Notes: generated from the sequence alone by a model not told the origin. 64,000 bases of DNA from Pseudomonas sp. CC6-YY-74 (GCF_002025205.1 NZ_CP019947.1:565501-629500); one strand, 5' to 3'. Positions 16,289-25,885 are shown, counted from the first letter of the stretch. Made by a program: numbers and translations.

Positions 16289-17017
16289 TCAATCTGTGTC
16301 GAGAATTTCCTTCAGGACAGCGGCGAGGTCGCGGATAGCTTGTTCACCGTTGCCGGTAAAGGTCGAGCCATGCATGGTCGCGAGCGTCCTGGGCTTAAGT
16401 TGCGCCAGGCGCTCCAACGTCGGCGCGGTTTGTCGGGTGTAAGGCATGTAGGCGGCAAGCGGGCTGTTCTCATAGTCCAGCAGTGTTTGCCTGGCCCTGC
16501 CGATCACGTCCGAGGAGGTGATCGGCTCGACATCGCCGTTCTGGTGGAAGAGGTCGGAACAGAGCAGGGTGCCTTGGGTTTCCTCGAAGAACAATCCGGC
16601 ATCCCAGCAGTGGGGCACGTGCGGTGTACGCAGGAAGCGCAAACGATATTTGCCGGTGCTGATCAGTTCTCCGTCGTCGAGCGCCTGAGCCGGCCTGGCG
16701 GCCACCACATCGTCGACACTCACCACCTTGCCAACCAAACTGCACAGGGCGCAGGCCTCTGGCGCCAGGGTCTGCCACTCGCGCAGTGAGCCGCACTCAT
16801 CGGCCTCGAAGTGACTGAAGGCGATCCAACGCAGCGTCGTCGGGTCGATCAGGCGAGCCACGGCCTCCTTGACGGACGGGAAGAGGCCGCGCATGCCGGT
16901 ATGCAGCAACACGGGCTGCTCATCACACAGTAGAAACTGGTTGAACTGCAGGTTTGCCTCCGGCACGTAGGTTGATAGGCGATACAGGTCTGGCGCAATT
17001 TCGCTGACTGAAGTCAT
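16289..17017 (-). CDS. Stand-alone ODP/MBL-fold di-iron protein (flavodiiron-like)
   Basis: 242 residues with the metallo-beta-lactamase fold of the oxygen-binding di-iron (ODP) group. The metal ligand pattern is visible: HFEADECG (~residues 89-96; H-x-E-x-D), [10 protein letters not shown] (~145), the bridging Asp in LLCSDLF (~165) and the His in ATMHGSTF (~223). Flavodiiron NO/O2 reductases carry H-x-E-x-D-H here; in this protein the final His is Glu. There is no flavodoxin domain, so it is a sensor or needs a partner. It is divergent from nirK across 453 bases. ATG 17017 has GGAGG ahead. Confidence 0.8.
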   Translation of the reverse strand: MTSVSEIAPDLYRLSTYVPEANLQFNQFLLCDEQPVLLHTGMRGLFPSVKEAVARLIDPTTLRWIAFSHFEADECGSLREWQTLAPEACALCSLVGKVVSVDDVVAARPAQALDDGELISTGKYRLRFLRTPHVPHCWDAGLFFEETQGTLLCSDLFHQNGDVEPITSSDVIGRARQTLLDYENSPLAAYMPYTRQTAPTLERLAQLKPRTLATMHGSTFTGNGEQAIRDLAAVLKEILDTD

Positions 17018-17380
17018 GGTAAGCCTCCATTAGCCTGGATGCCGCGCTGGACGGTAACCGTCCGCACACATCAGAAGTTGGCGCGGCGAAGTGGTAAACG
17101 AACGTCCGTCCTGCCGCCGCTTGTCTGGCCGGCTGCACGCCAGAACGATGTCATCAGCAACTATAGCTCTTGTCTTCTGCAGCCCACGCGAAGCCGGATT
17201 GGCTTGATCCGGGTATGGGGTTGCAAGGGGGCGACCATGCCCCTGCAGCTTGTTTGGGGGCTGGAAACCGGCGTCGGAAAATACTGCCCGCCTGAATGCA
17301 GGGACGAATAACGCGCGGAAAAATTATCTTGTTCATGCACCGGTCCGCTGCAATCAGTATTTCAACTGATTTTCAGGGCG
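17018..17380. other. Upstream region shared by the di-iron protein and nirK
   Basis: No gene seen. Around 17222-17246 a GC-rich imperfect hairpin (TGCAAGGGGGC / GCCCCTGCA) is present. ATCAGT (17353-17358) and ACTGAT (17365-17370) form a small inverted repeat just ahead of the ANR-like box. Confidence 0.45.
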
Positions 17381-17394
17381 TTGATCATGGTCAA
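17381..17394 (+). promoter_or_regulatory. ANR/DNR (FNR-type) binding site upstream of nirK
   Basis: TTGATCATGGTCAA fits the FNR/ANR/DNR consensus TTGAT-N4-ATCAA with one change (GTCAA). It lies about 77-90 bases before the nirK ATG. These regulators switch on denitrification genes at low oxygen or with nitric oxide in Pseudomonas. Confidence 0.7.
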
Positions 17395-17470
17395 TCGACA
17401 ATTCGTTAGGCATGCAACTATTTCGCCTGGATTTATCAATACTTCTGCCAGTGAGGGTGAGGACAGGCAC

Positions 17471-18894
17471 ATGAAAGAACGCACTTACACACGAGCAATA
17501 ACGGAATTCGTGCTGGCTTCTTGCCTGTTGGGACTAACCTCGACAGCTGCAGTCGCGGCGACCGCAGTGGATCTGCCGGTGATCGTTCAGGCGCTGGTTG
17601 CGCCCCCGGCGGTGCCAGCGCCAATTACCCGTAAAAGTCCGGCGCGGGTGGTGGTCAATCTGACTGTGGAAGAGGTCGAGAAAGAAATAGCGCCCGGTAC
17701 GCGCTATATGTTCTGGACGTTTGGCGGCACCGTGCCGGGCAAAATGATCCGTGTGCGTGAAGGCGATACTGTTGAGTTGCATCTGCAGAATCTGGCCAGC
17801 AACAAACTGCCGCACAATATCGATTTGCATGCCGTTAGCGGCCCAGGTGGCGGCGCGGAGCAAACCCTGATTGCGCCGGGAAATGAAGCGACCTTTAGCT
17901 TTAAAGCCCTGTCTCCCGGGCTGTATGTCTATCACTGCGCCACGGCGCCCGTGGCATGCACGTGGCCAATGGCATGTACGGCATGATCCTGGTCGAGCCC
18001 AAAGAGGGCATGTCCAAGGTTGACCGTGAACTCTATGTAATGCAGGGCGACTTCTACACCTCGGGTGCTTACCGCGCCGAGGGTCTGCAGAATTTTGACA
18101 TGCAGAAAGCGGTCGATGAAAAGCCTACTTATGTGTTGTTCAACGGTGCCGATGGCGCCCTCACTGGCGAGAACTCGCTGACCGCCAACATCGGTGAAAA
18201 AGTGCGGATGTACTTCGGCGTCGGCGGCCCCAACCTGACCTCCAGTTTTCATGTGATAGGCGCGATCTTCGACCGTGTGTACAGCGACGGCGGTAGCCAT
18301 TATCAGGAAAATGTGCAAACCACCATGGTGCCGCCAGGCGGCTCGACTATTGTCGAATTCGTACCCAAGGTGCCGGGTAACCTGACCCTCGTCGACCACT
18401 CGTTGACTCGTGCCTTCAATAAGGGGGCAGTAGGTTTGCTGGCTGTCAGTGGTGCTCCACAGCCGGAAATTTATGGCGAAGGGGTGAAGAAGCCTTTGCC
18501 TGCGGTAACGGGTCAAGTAGCCGTGGCCAAAGTTGAGGCGCCGCAGGTGCCGGCTGACGATGCAGTGCTGACGCGCGGCAAGGCCGTTTATGAGCGGGTT
18601 TGTGCCGCTTGCCACTTGCCCGATGGTACGGGTGTGGCCGGGGTGTTCCCGCCGTTGGCCGACTCCGATTTCTTCCAGGAACGGCCGTATGAAATGGCCT
18701 ATATCGTCTTGCACGGTCGCAGTGGCGAGTTGGTGGTCAATGGTGAGCGCTACAACGGTGTGATGCCGCCGCAAGATCTGAACGACAACGATGTCTCTGC
18801 GGTGATCAATTACATCAATGTGGCACTGAACCAAGGCAAGTCCGTGCTGACCCCGGAGATGGTCAGCAAGATGCGTCAGATCAAGAAGTTGTGA
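17471..18894 (+). pseudogene. nirK: Copper nitrite reductase NirK with fused C-terminal cytochrome c domain, broken by one missing base
   Basis: Periplasmic NO-forming nitrite reductase of the AniA branch. ATG 17471 starts a signal peptide ([20 protein letters not shown]..., cleavage near AVAA). Copper ligands are visible: His115 and His120 in PHNIDLH, His155-Cys156 in YHCATAPV, then His and Met in MHVANGM. The first frame is lost after CCCGTG at 17953-17954 and stops at 17986. The rest ([14 protein letters not shown]...) continues in another frame. Adding one G (GTGGGCATG) restores 474 residues. The last ~100 residues form a class I cytochrome c with CAACH heme binding and a distal Met in VMPPQDL. 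nirV overlaps the stop. The indel may be a sequence error. Confidence 0.92.
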
Positions 18895-19706
18895 ACCTGA
18901 CGCTGACGTGCGCCTGGGCGATTCGTGCCGTGCTGTTGTGCAGCGCGGCCATCGCCGGCGGTACTTGGGCCGCCGATTACCGGTTGCTGGAGGGTGGTGA
19001 GTTTCGCAGCGTGTTGCCGGCCGATGGTGAAAGCTCGCCGGCCAGCATTCAGCCGTTCTGGCTGCGTAGCACGCTGGTGAGCAATGCCGAGTACCTTGAG
19101 TTTCTCCAGGCACACCCGCAGTGGCGGCGCGGCACGGTGCCCGGGGTGCTGGCGGGCGCTGACTATCTGGCGCTGTGGGCTGGGCCGCTGGTGTTTGCGC
19201 CGTTGCAGGCAGGCGCACCGGTAACCCAGGTCAGTTGGCATGCCGCCCAGGCTTACTGCGCAAGTGAACAGGCGCGGTTGCCAACCTGGTACGAGTGGGA
19301 GTTTGCCGCCGCCGCCGACGAGCAGCGTGCCGATGCGCGGGGGGATCCGGTCTGGCTGGCGCGAATTCTCTCCTGGTATTCGCGGCCGGCCAGCCAGCCG
19401 CCCCAGGCCATAGGTCTGCAACCGGCCAATTACTACGGCATCCATGATCTGCATGAACTGACGTGGGAGTGGGTCGAGGACTTCAATGGTCTGTTCGTCA
19501 GCGCCGACAGTCGGACTCAGGGCGAGCAGAAACAGTTGGCGTTCTGCGGTGGCGCGGCGCTGTCGCTCAGCGACAAAAACAACTACGCGGTTCTGATTCG
19601 TTTGTCCCTGCTGGCGGCCATGGAGGCCAATCAGGGCGGCAACTACCTGGGTTTTCGCTGCGCGCGTGACCCCGCCCCTCATTTATCGGGAACCCCTAAT
19701 GAATAG
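18891..19706 (+). CDS. nirV: NirV: SUMF1/formylglycine-generating-enzyme-like protein next to nirK
   Basis: 271 residues. Signal peptide (AVLLCSAAIAGGTWA) followed by a sulfatase-modifying-factor-like fold: PVTQVSWHAAQAYCASEQARLPTWYEWEFAA, YYGIHDLHELTWEWVEDF, and NYLGFRCAR at the end. Proteins of this fold called NirV accompany nirK in many denitrifiers; their biochemical role is not settled. The GTG start at 18891 overlaps the nirK stop by four bases (GTGA), so translation is coupled. It is probably periplasmic. Confidence 0.88.
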   Translation: MNLTLTCAWAIRAVLLCSAAIAGGTWAADYRLLEGGEFRSVLPADGESSPASIQPFWLRSTLVSNAEYLEFLQAHPQWRRGTVPGVLAGADYLALWAGPLVFAPLQAGAPVTQVSWHAAQAYCASEQARLPTWYEWEFAAAADEQRADARGDPVWLARILSWYSRPASQPPQAIGLQPANYYGIHDLHELTWEWVEDFNGLFVSADSRTQGEQKQLAFCGGAALSLSDKNNYAVLIRLSLLAAMEANQGGNYLGFRCARDPAPHLSGTPNE

Positions 19707-20319
19707 CGTCAAACGTATGAGACTGGCGCTGCCCGGCGCCTTGTTGTCCGCGGTCTTGTTGCTGAGCCCCGGCGTAATGCCGTGGGCGCAGGAGGCACCT
19801 GTCAATGCCGCGCTCGCCAGCGTGCCCGCTGACTCATTGTATGGGTTGGCGATGCCCCTCACCGATGCACAGGGCGAGCATTTTGATTGGCGTGAAATGG
19901 CCGGCAAGCCGCTGCTGGTCAGCATGTTCTATGGTGATTGTGCATCGGCCTGTCCAGTGCTCATGCAGAGCCTGCAGCGCACCATCGCCGAGCTCCAGCC
20001 CGAGGAGGGTGCGCTCAAGGTGTTGATGGTCAGCCTGAATCCGCAGCACGACACGCCGGCCTCGCTGGCACACATGAGTCACACGCATCAGCTCGATGAG
20101 CGGTTTTTCCGCCTGGCGGTGGCGGCCGATGAGGGGCAAACCCGGGCCATGGCGGCGGTGTTGAAGATCAAGTATCGGGCGCTGGACAATGGCGAAATAA
20201 GCCACAACACCAGGGTCAGCTTGTTGAGTGCGTCCGGTCAGGTTATTGCCAGCAGCACAGTGCTCAAGCCCGTCGCGGATCAGGCCCTGCTTTCGGAGAT
20301 TCGTCAGGCTTTGCAGTGA
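19699..20319 (+). CDS. SCO1/SenC-family copper chaperone
   Basis: 206 residues from ATG 19699 (which overlaps the nirV stop): signal or anchor MNSVKRMRLALPGALLSAVLLLSPGVMPWA, then a thioredoxin-like SCO domain with the copper-binding C-x-x-x-C in YGDCASACPVLM and the later conserved His in GEISHNTRVSLLS. SCO proteins deliver or reduce copper for periplasmic and membrane copper sites. In this operon the obvious client is NirK. An alternative start GTG at 19666 exists but would put 11 residues before the signal. Confidence 0.87.
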   Translation: MNSVKRMRLALPGALLSAVLLLSPGVMPWAQEAPVNAALASVPADSLYGLAMPLTDAQGEHFDWREMAGKPLLVSMFYGDCASACPVLMQSLQRTIAELQPEEGALKVLMVSLNPQHDTPASLAHMSHTHQLDERFFRLAVAADEGQTRAMAAVLKIKYRALDNGEISHNTRVSLLSASGQVIASSTVLKPVADQALLSEIRQALQ

Positions 20320-20554
20320 TGCATGAGGCGCAAGCACTGACTTTACCCGCTCGCGCCGCTGCGCCTTCTGCATGATCGGGCTGCGGCCGTCTATGCTTAG
20401 CGCATCGTCGGCGGCTCAACCTTGCAGGATTTTGCTGCCCAGTCGCCTGGCGGTGGGCGAGGCTGCACAGGCTATTTGTCGCCCTCGCTCGCGGCACAAT
20501 CATCAGCTTGGCGGTGGAGCAGTGCGTCCAGGCACGTAGCCGGATCAGTCCTCA

Positions 20555-22786
20555 ATGACAGTGCGCCGCCCACTCAAGGTCCTTTTCTATTGCAATGTGC
20601 TGATTGTCTGCCTGCTGCTGGGCTACAAGGCCTATCTGAACATTGTGCTGTCTGATTTCGAGGCCGAGCACACCGGCCAGATAGAGGCCATTCAGGCGCG
20701 GCTGGAGAGCCGGGATAGCTTCAGTTTCGCGGTGGTGGGCAATATCAATAATTCCGTCGGCATTTTCGAGCGACGGATTATTCCCATGCTCAACGCGTCC
20801 GGCGTCGATTTCATCATCTCCGCCGGCAACGCGGTCAGCGGTGGCGGCGAGGACAAGTACCGGGCGTTGCACGGCACCCTGAGCCATTTGCAGATGCCCT
20901 ATCTGCTGACCTTTGGCGCCCATGAATACCAAGCGTTCGGCAGCTATCGGTTCTACGAGCACTTCGGCCCGCATTTTTTCAGCTTCCGCGCCGGCAGCAG
21001 CCACTTCATCTTTCTCGACAGCACCGGCAAAACGCCTTGGCGCTGGCAGATTCTCTGGCTCAGGGATCTCCTGCGTCAGAGTGATGCACAACAAACCTTT
21101 GTCTTTACCGGCCAGCCGCTGCTGCACGGCGAAGTGCCTGCCCGCTTTGCCGACGAACAGGATTACCTGCAGCCAGTAGCGTTCCGTGAAGCGCTGCTGG
21201 GGCTGCTCGCTGAACACCCGGTCGATGCGGTCTTTGCCGCCAACTTGCCGCTGTTTTCCGAGCATCGGCGCGGCAATACCCGGTTTATCACCAGCGGCGG
21301 GGCGGGTGGTCTGCTCCTGAGCGATCAGGCCAGTTTTCATCACTATGTGCAGGTGTCGGTATCCGCGCAGGGCGTGGGCATCCAGTTGCAGCGTCTCGAC
21401 GTGGACCAGCATCCGCTCTTCAAGCAACTCGAGAGCCTCTGGTTCTTCATCTATTCGCTGTTCTACGTGGGTTACCTGAACTTCATCCTGCTGGTCTGCG
21501 GCCTGACCATCGCCGCGATCAAGCTCTACACGCTGGCCTTCGTCGAGCGTGACTATTACCCGAATTTCGATCTTGATCCCTCACCCTGGGTGGAGAAACC
21601 GCTGCGGGTCGTGATGTTCACCAACAACTACCTGCCTTTCATCGGTGGCGTCCCCATCTCGATCGAGCGGCTGCGGCGAGGGCTGGACGCCATGGGCAAC
21701 GCTGTTCTGGTCATCGCGCCAGGTTATCGGGATCAGCCGCGCGAGGAGGCACATGTCGTCCGGGTGCCGTCGCTCCTGGCCATGGGCGAGAAGCGGGAAT
21801 TCCGCTTGGCCAATATTTTTCTAAGGCGTATCGGTCAGGCGGTCAGAGGCTTTCGTCCCGACCTGATCCACCTGCACCATCCTTTCTGGCTCGGCTCGTT
21901 GGGTCTGCTGCTGGCGCATCGGCTGCGGGTGCCGGCGGTTTTTACCTACCACACCCGGCTGGAACACTATGCTCACTTCGTGCCGCTGCCTGGCATGCTC
22001 TTTCGCAACTTGATCTCCCATGCGCTGATCAAGCGCTTTGCCAATAAATGCGATGCGGTGATCGTGCCGACTAACTCCGCCGAAGAATATTTGCGCATGA
22101 TTGGCGTGAAGAAACCCATCTTCGTGCAACCCACGGGCATCGACTACCGGCGCTTTCAAGAGGTGACGGGGCCACAAGTCGCCCGCCTGAGGGCGGCGCT
22201 GGGCATTGGCGAGGAGCAGGTCCTGATCAGTGTTTCGCGGCTTTCCAATGAAAAAAACATCGATTTCCTGATCGATGCGATCGCCAGTCTGCGCGGGCAG
22301 ACCGAGCGGCCCTTCCTCGTCCTGATGATCGGCGACGGCCATCAGCGCGAGCGGCTGCACAGACGTATCGACGAGCTGGGTCTAGGTCGTCATTTCAGGC
22401 TGCTCGGCGCCGTGCCGCCAGAGGACATGGCGCTGTACTACCGGCTGGGCGAGCTGTTTCTGTTCGCCTCAAAATCGGAGACCCAGGGCATGGTTGTGCT
22501 GGAGGCCATGGCTGCCGGCTTGCCAGTGGTGGCGGTACGCTCGAGTGGTATCGATGATGTGGTCAGGCAGGGCTATAACGGCTTCAAGACGCCGGAAAAC
22601 ATTGGCCAGTGGTGCGCGCGGGTGATTCTGCTGCTCGAGGATGATCGGCTGCGCGAAGAAATGTCCAGCCATGCCCTGTTGGTGGCCGAGGAGCACTCCA
22701 TCGAACAGTTTGCGGCGGGGGTCAAGGAGGTCTACGCCACGGTCATGGCCGCTTCGCGTACCCAGCAAGGCGGGCGATGGCGCTGA
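20555..22786 (+). CDS. Membrane fusion protein: degenerate calcineurin-like phosphoesterase domain + GT4 glycosyltransferase
   Basis: 743 residues. A TM segment (~8-28) is followed by a metallophosphoesterase-like domain (~55-285), a long hydrophobic stretch (~293-330) and a GT4 transferase (~347-735). The GT part has FTNNYLPFIGGVPISIERL, HLHHPFWLG, YHTRLEHYAH, SRLSNEKNIDFLIDA and the E-x7-E site in SETQGMVVLEAMAAG; it resembles diacylglycerol and mannosyl GT4 enzymes. In the phosphoesterase part the usual metal motifs are replaced: D-x-H by GNINNS, GD by GNAV, GNHE by GAHE, HxP by GQP, GHxH by ANLP. It is therefore probably catalytically dead. N-in topology would put that domain in the periplasm and the transferase in the cytosol. 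Likely makes a glycolipid; acceptor unknown. Confidence 0.85.
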   Translation: MTVRRPLKVLFYCNVLIVCLLLGYKAYLNIVLSDFEAEHTGQIEAIQARLESRDSFSFAVVGNINNSVGIFERRIIPMLNASGVDFIISAGNAVSGGGEDKYRALHGTLSHLQMPYLLTFGAHEYQAFGSYRFYEHFGPHFFSFRAGSSHFIFLDSTGKTPWRWQILWLRDLLRQSDAQQTFVFTGQPLLHGEVPARFADEQDYLQPVAFREALLGLLAEHPVDAVFAANLPLFSEHRRGNTRFITSGGAGGLLLSDQASFHHYVQVSVSAQGVGIQLQRLDVDQHPLFKQLESLWFFIYSLFYVGYLNFILLVCGLTIAAIKLYTLAFVERDYYPNFDLDPSPWVEKPLRVVMFTNNYLPFIGGVPISIERLRRGLDAMGNAVLVIAPGYRDQPREEAHVVRVPSLLAMGEKREFRLANIFLRRIGQAVRGFRPDLIHLHHPFWLGSLGLLLAHRLRVPAVFTYHTRLEHYAHFVPLPGMLFRNLISHALIKRFANKCDAVIVPTNSAEEYLRMIGVKKPIFVQPTGIDYRRFQEVTGPQVARLRAALGIGEEQVLISVSRLSNEKNIDFLIDAIASLRGQTERPFLVLMIGDGHQRERLHRRIDELGLGRHFRLLGAVPPEDMALYYRLGELFLFASKSETQGMVVLEAMAAGLPVVAVRSSGIDDVVRQGYNGFKTPENIGQWCARVILLLEDDRLREEMSSHALLVAEEHSIEQFAAGVKEVYATVMAASRTQQGGRWR

Positions 22787-22802
22787 TGGATTTGGCGCAC
22801 TG

Positions 22803-23162
22803 CTACAGTCGGCCTTCCTGGTGCAGGCGGCGCAGCACCCAGTGGCGGTAGCACCAGGAGAACATGGGTTTGAGGCCGGGCAGGCCGAGTAGCCAGGCCA
22901 GCGGGCGCAGGGCAGAGGTGCGCGCCATCAGCAGGATGTAGGCGTCCAGTTCGCGGTGGATGCGGCCTTGGGCATCTTCGACGTGCAGCTCGGTCAGTGC
23001 CAGGTGCGGGTCGATGCCGGCCGCACACAGTTGCTCTGCCTTGCCGGTGATGTCCAGCCACTCCACGTTGTCGTCGCTAAGCGTGCGCAGCTTTTCATAG
23101 CGGCGACGGTCGGCCACGCAGCGCGGGCAGGCGCCGTCGTAATAGACTTTGAGTCTGGCCAT
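22803..23162 (-). CDS. DCC-family thiol-disulfide oxidoreductase-like protein (DUF393)
   Basis: 119 residues with the family signature YYDGACPRC near the N-terminus (D-G-x-C-x-x-C) and the helical C-terminal half ALRPLAWLLGLPGLKPMFSWCYRHW typical of DUF393. The CxxC suggests redox chemistry, but the physiological role of these proteins is poorly known. The gene converges on the glycosyltransferase fusion (16-base gap), leaving no room for a separate terminator. Confidence 0.85.
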   Translation of the reverse strand: MARLKVYYDGACPRCVADRRRYEKLRTLSDDNVEWLDITGKAEQLCAAGIDPHLALTELHVEDAQGRIHRELDAYILLMARTSALRPLAWLLGLPGLKPMFSWCYRHWVLRRLHQEGRL

Positions 23163-23235
23163 GGGGTTGGCCTGGTTGGGCGTTTATTAGCAGTTTAGAA
23201 GAAGCGCGCGCCCCTCGGGCGAGAGGCGCGGCGGT

Positions 23236-24558
23236 TTAGATCAGTTCGGCCCACATGTCGTATTCGTCGGCGTCGACGATGCGTACGCGCACCTTGTCTC
23301 CGGGTTTGACCTCGGTGCTGGCGATAAACACGCTACCGTCGATTTCCGGGGCGTCGGCATAGCAGCGCGCTACGGCGCCCTGGTCGTCGACTTCGTCGAT
23401 CAATACCTCAAGCTCCTTGCCGACTTTCAACTGCAGGCGTGCGGCGCTGATCGCCTGCTGATGCGCCATGAAGCGATCCCAACGATCCTGTTTGACGTCG
23501 TCGGCTACATGGTTATCCAGCAGGTTGGCCGATGCGCCTTCTACCGGCGAATACTGGAAGCAGCCGACGCGGTCGAGCTGGGCTTCAGTCAGCCAATCGA
23601 GCAGGTACTGGAAGTCTTCTTCGGTTTCGCCGGGGAAGCCAACGATGAAGGTCGAGCGGATGGTCAGCTCCGGGCAGATCTCGCGCCAGTTCTTGATCCG
23701 CGCCAGGGTCTTGTCTTCGAAGGCCGGACGCTTCATGGCTTTCAGCACTTTCGGACTGGCGTGCTGGAAGGGGATGTCCAGGTACGGCAGTAGCTTGCCG
23801 GCGGCCATCAGCGGGATCAGCTCGTCGACGTGCGGGTACGGGTAGACATAGTGCAGGCGCACCCAGATGCCCATGCTCGAGAGCGCTTCGCAGAGTTCGG
23901 TCATGCGGGTCTTCACCGGCTGGCCGTTCCAGAAGTCGGTCTTGTACTTCATATCCACACCATAGGCGCTGGTGTCCTGGCTGATTACCAGCAGCTCCTT
24001 GACCCCGGCCTTGACCAGGCGCTCGGCTTCGCTGAGCACTTCGCCGACCGGACGGCTGACCAGCTTGCCGCGCATCGAGGGGATGATGCAGAAGCTGCAG
24101 CTGTGGTTGCAGCCTTCGGAAATCTTCAGGTAGGCGTAGTGGCGCGGCGTCAGTTTGATGCCTTGCGGTGGTACCAAGTCGATCAGCGGGTTGTGTTCTT
24201 TGTTCGGTGGTACCACTTCATGCACGGCATTCAGCACTTGCTCGTACTGCTGCGGGCCAGTGACAGAGAGCACGCTGGGGTGCACGTTGCGGATCGCGCT
24301 TTCTTCCACGCCCATGCAGCCGGTGACGATGACCTTGCCGTTTTCGGCCAGGGCCTCGCCGATCACTTCGAGGGATTCGGCCTTGGCGCTGTCAATAAAG
24401 CCACAGGTGTTGACCACCACCACGTCGGCGTCCTGGTAGGTCGACACGACTTCGTAACCTTCCATGCGCAGTTGGGTGAGGATGCGTTCGGAATCGACCA
24501 GGGCCTTCGGGCAACCGAGGCTGACGAATCCGACTTTCGGCGTGGCGGGGGTGGACAT
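23236..24558 (-). CDS. rimO: Ribosomal protein uS12 methylthiotransferase RimO
   Basis: 440 residues, a radical-SAM enzyme that methylthiolates the conserved Asp of ribosomal protein S12. Three parts are visible: the N-terminal MTTase domain ([19 protein letters not shown]), the radical-SAM core with C-x3-C-x2-C in [20 protein letters not shown], and a C-terminal TRAM domain ([25 protein letters not shown]). The start is ATG 24558 with GAGGTT ahead; the frame is open to 24609 but that extension is not family-like. PEIDG rather than RPK marks it as RimO, not MiaB. Confidence 0.95.
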   Translation of the reverse strand: MSTPATPKVGFVSLGCPKALVDSERILTQLRMEGYEVVSTYQDADVVVVNTCGFIDSAKAESLEVIGEALAENGKVIVTGCMGVEESAIRNVHPSVLSVTGPQQYEQVLNAVHEVVPPNKEHNPLIDLVPPQGIKLTPRHYAYLKISEGCNHSCSFCIIPSMRGKLVSRPVGEVLSEAERLVKAGVKELLVISQDTSAYGVDMKYKTDFWNGQPVKTRMTELCEALSSMGIWVRLHYVYPYPHVDELIPLMAAGKLLPYLDIPFQHASPKVLKAMKRPAFEDKTLARIKNWREICPELTIRSTFIVGFPGETEEDFQYLLDWLTEAQLDRVGCFQYSPVEGASANLLDNHVADDVKQDRWDRFMAHQQAISAARLQLKVGKELEVLIDEVDDQGAVARCYADAPEIDGSVFIASTEVKPGDKVRVRIVDADEYDMWAELI

Positions 24559-24778
24559 GCGGCGAACCTCAGACTTTGAAGGATGGGCGCTGGAGGCGCC
24601 GCTGATCAAAAAGTGCGCAATTCTAGCGGTGCCCCGCGAACTTCGCCAGTACTCTTGGACGAGCGAGGCAATTAGCCGGCGCTGGCAGTGGATTCGCCAA
24701 GAAATTTTGCACTGTTGGGTGGGCGCGGGCGGGTGTTGCGTTGAACGCTCAGTGGCGCGAGTTCGGACCTAATAGAGC

Positions 24779-24811
24779 AGAAGGGCTTGCCAGCTAGTGG
24801 CGAGCCCTTCT
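24779..24811 (-). terminator. Hairpin terminator downstream of cybB
   Basis: Arms AGAAGGGCTTGCCA (24779-24792) and TGGCGAGCCCTTCT (24798-24811), 14 bp with one wobble pair and a 5-base loop, 30 bases past the cybB stop. The T content after the stem is modest. Confidence 0.6.
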
Positions 24812-24840
24812 TCTCTATAGGTGGCGTGCTGGTAAGGGTA

Positions 24841-25388
24841 TTACTTGCGGCTGGGCAACATCATTCTCAGGGCATTGTCGCCGCGTACGTAATGATGAAA
24901 CAGCCCGGCAGCCGCATGCAGGCCGATCAGCCAATAGCCGGCTTGGGCGATCCATACGTGCCAGTGTTCAAATAGCTTGGCCAGTGCAGGGTCTTTGTTG
25001 AGCAGTGCAGGTAGTTCCAGGCCGAAGAACGGGATCGGCTTGGCTTCGGCGCTGAGGAGCAGCCAGCCCAGCAGTGGGGTGCAAATCATTAGCAGGTAGA
25101 GCGCCAGGTACATCAGCTTGGCAAGTTTGGTCTGCACCTTAGGCGGGTAGGCTGAATCAGCGGGGCAGGTGCGATCAGCCGTGTCAGGATGCGCAACCAG
25201 ACCAGCGTCAGGATCGACAGCCCGAGCATGAAGTGCAGCTGCTTCATCAGCGCGCGGCCATCACTGCCTTTGGGAAACAGGCCGCGGTACTCCATGGTGA
25301 AGTAGACCGTAGCAATCAGCAGCAGCATCAACCAGTGCAAGCCGATGGACAGCTTGCCGTAATGGGATGCGGTATTTTTCCAGGTCAT
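24841..25388 (-). pseudogene. cybB: Cytochrome b561, broken by one missing base
   Basis: Four-helix inner-membrane diheme cytochrome b561 family (E. coli CybB 176 residues). The first part (MTWKNTASHYGKLSIGLHWLMLLLIATVYFTMEY... to APAPLIQPT) is read from ATG 25388. The rest (KVQTKLAKLMYLALYLLMICTPLLGWLL... to HAAAGLFHHYVRGDNALRMMLPSRK) is in another frame. Adding one C/G at the GGG at 25145-25147 (plus strand) joins them as QPTPPKVQTK and gives 182 residues. Heme ligand histidines are present in both halves (SIGLHW, KQLHFMLG, FEHWHVW, GLHAAAG). Likely role: quinol or superoxide electron transfer. May be a sequence error. Confidence 0.88.
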
Positions 25389-25482
25389 GATTGGGGTGGC
25401 TCCGGCGTGGTTGATTCAAGCTGCGCCTAGCTTAAGGGGCGAACCTTAAGCATTGCTGAGCAGAGCCCCCGAAGTCACAAAC

Positions 25483-25513
25483 AAAAAAGGCCACTCGATT
25501 GAGTGGCCTTTTT
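25483..25513 (-). terminator. Terminator of initiator tRNA copy 1
   Basis: GGCCACTC-GATT-GAGTGGCC stem flanked by A-run and T-run; acts on the minus-strand tRNA at 25521-25597. Confidence 0.85.
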
Positions 25514-25520
25514 GAGTATC

Positions 25521-25597
<77 letters not shown>

Positions 25598-25603
25598 CCA
25601 AAG

Positions 25604-25631
25604 ATTCTATCCGAATTGGTGATTTTGTCAA
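25604..25631 (-). promoter_or_regulatory. Sigma-70 promoter of tRNA-fMet copy 1
   Basis: Minus strand: -35 TTGACA (25631-25626), 16-base spacer, -10 TAGAAT (25609-25604), a few bases ahead of the mature 5' end. Confidence 0.8.
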
Positions 25632-25684
25632 TCGATTTCTGCTTTCTAATCAATTGTTTTAACGAGCGTTGCGCGCGCAGAAAC

Positions 25685-25716
25685 AAAAAAGGCCACTCGA
25701 TTGAGTGGCCTTTTTT
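25685..25716 (-). terminator. Terminator of initiator tRNA copy 2
   Basis: Same GGCCACTC-GATT-GAGTGGCC stem with A-run and T-run on both sides. Confidence 0.85.
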
Positions 25717-25723
25717 GAGTATC

Positions 25724-25800
<77 letters not shown>

Positions 25801-25885
25801 CCGAAGATTCTATCTGAATAAGTAATCTTGTCAATTGATTTCTGCTTTTCAATCAATTGCTTAAGTCCGCTTGGCGGGCACCAAC

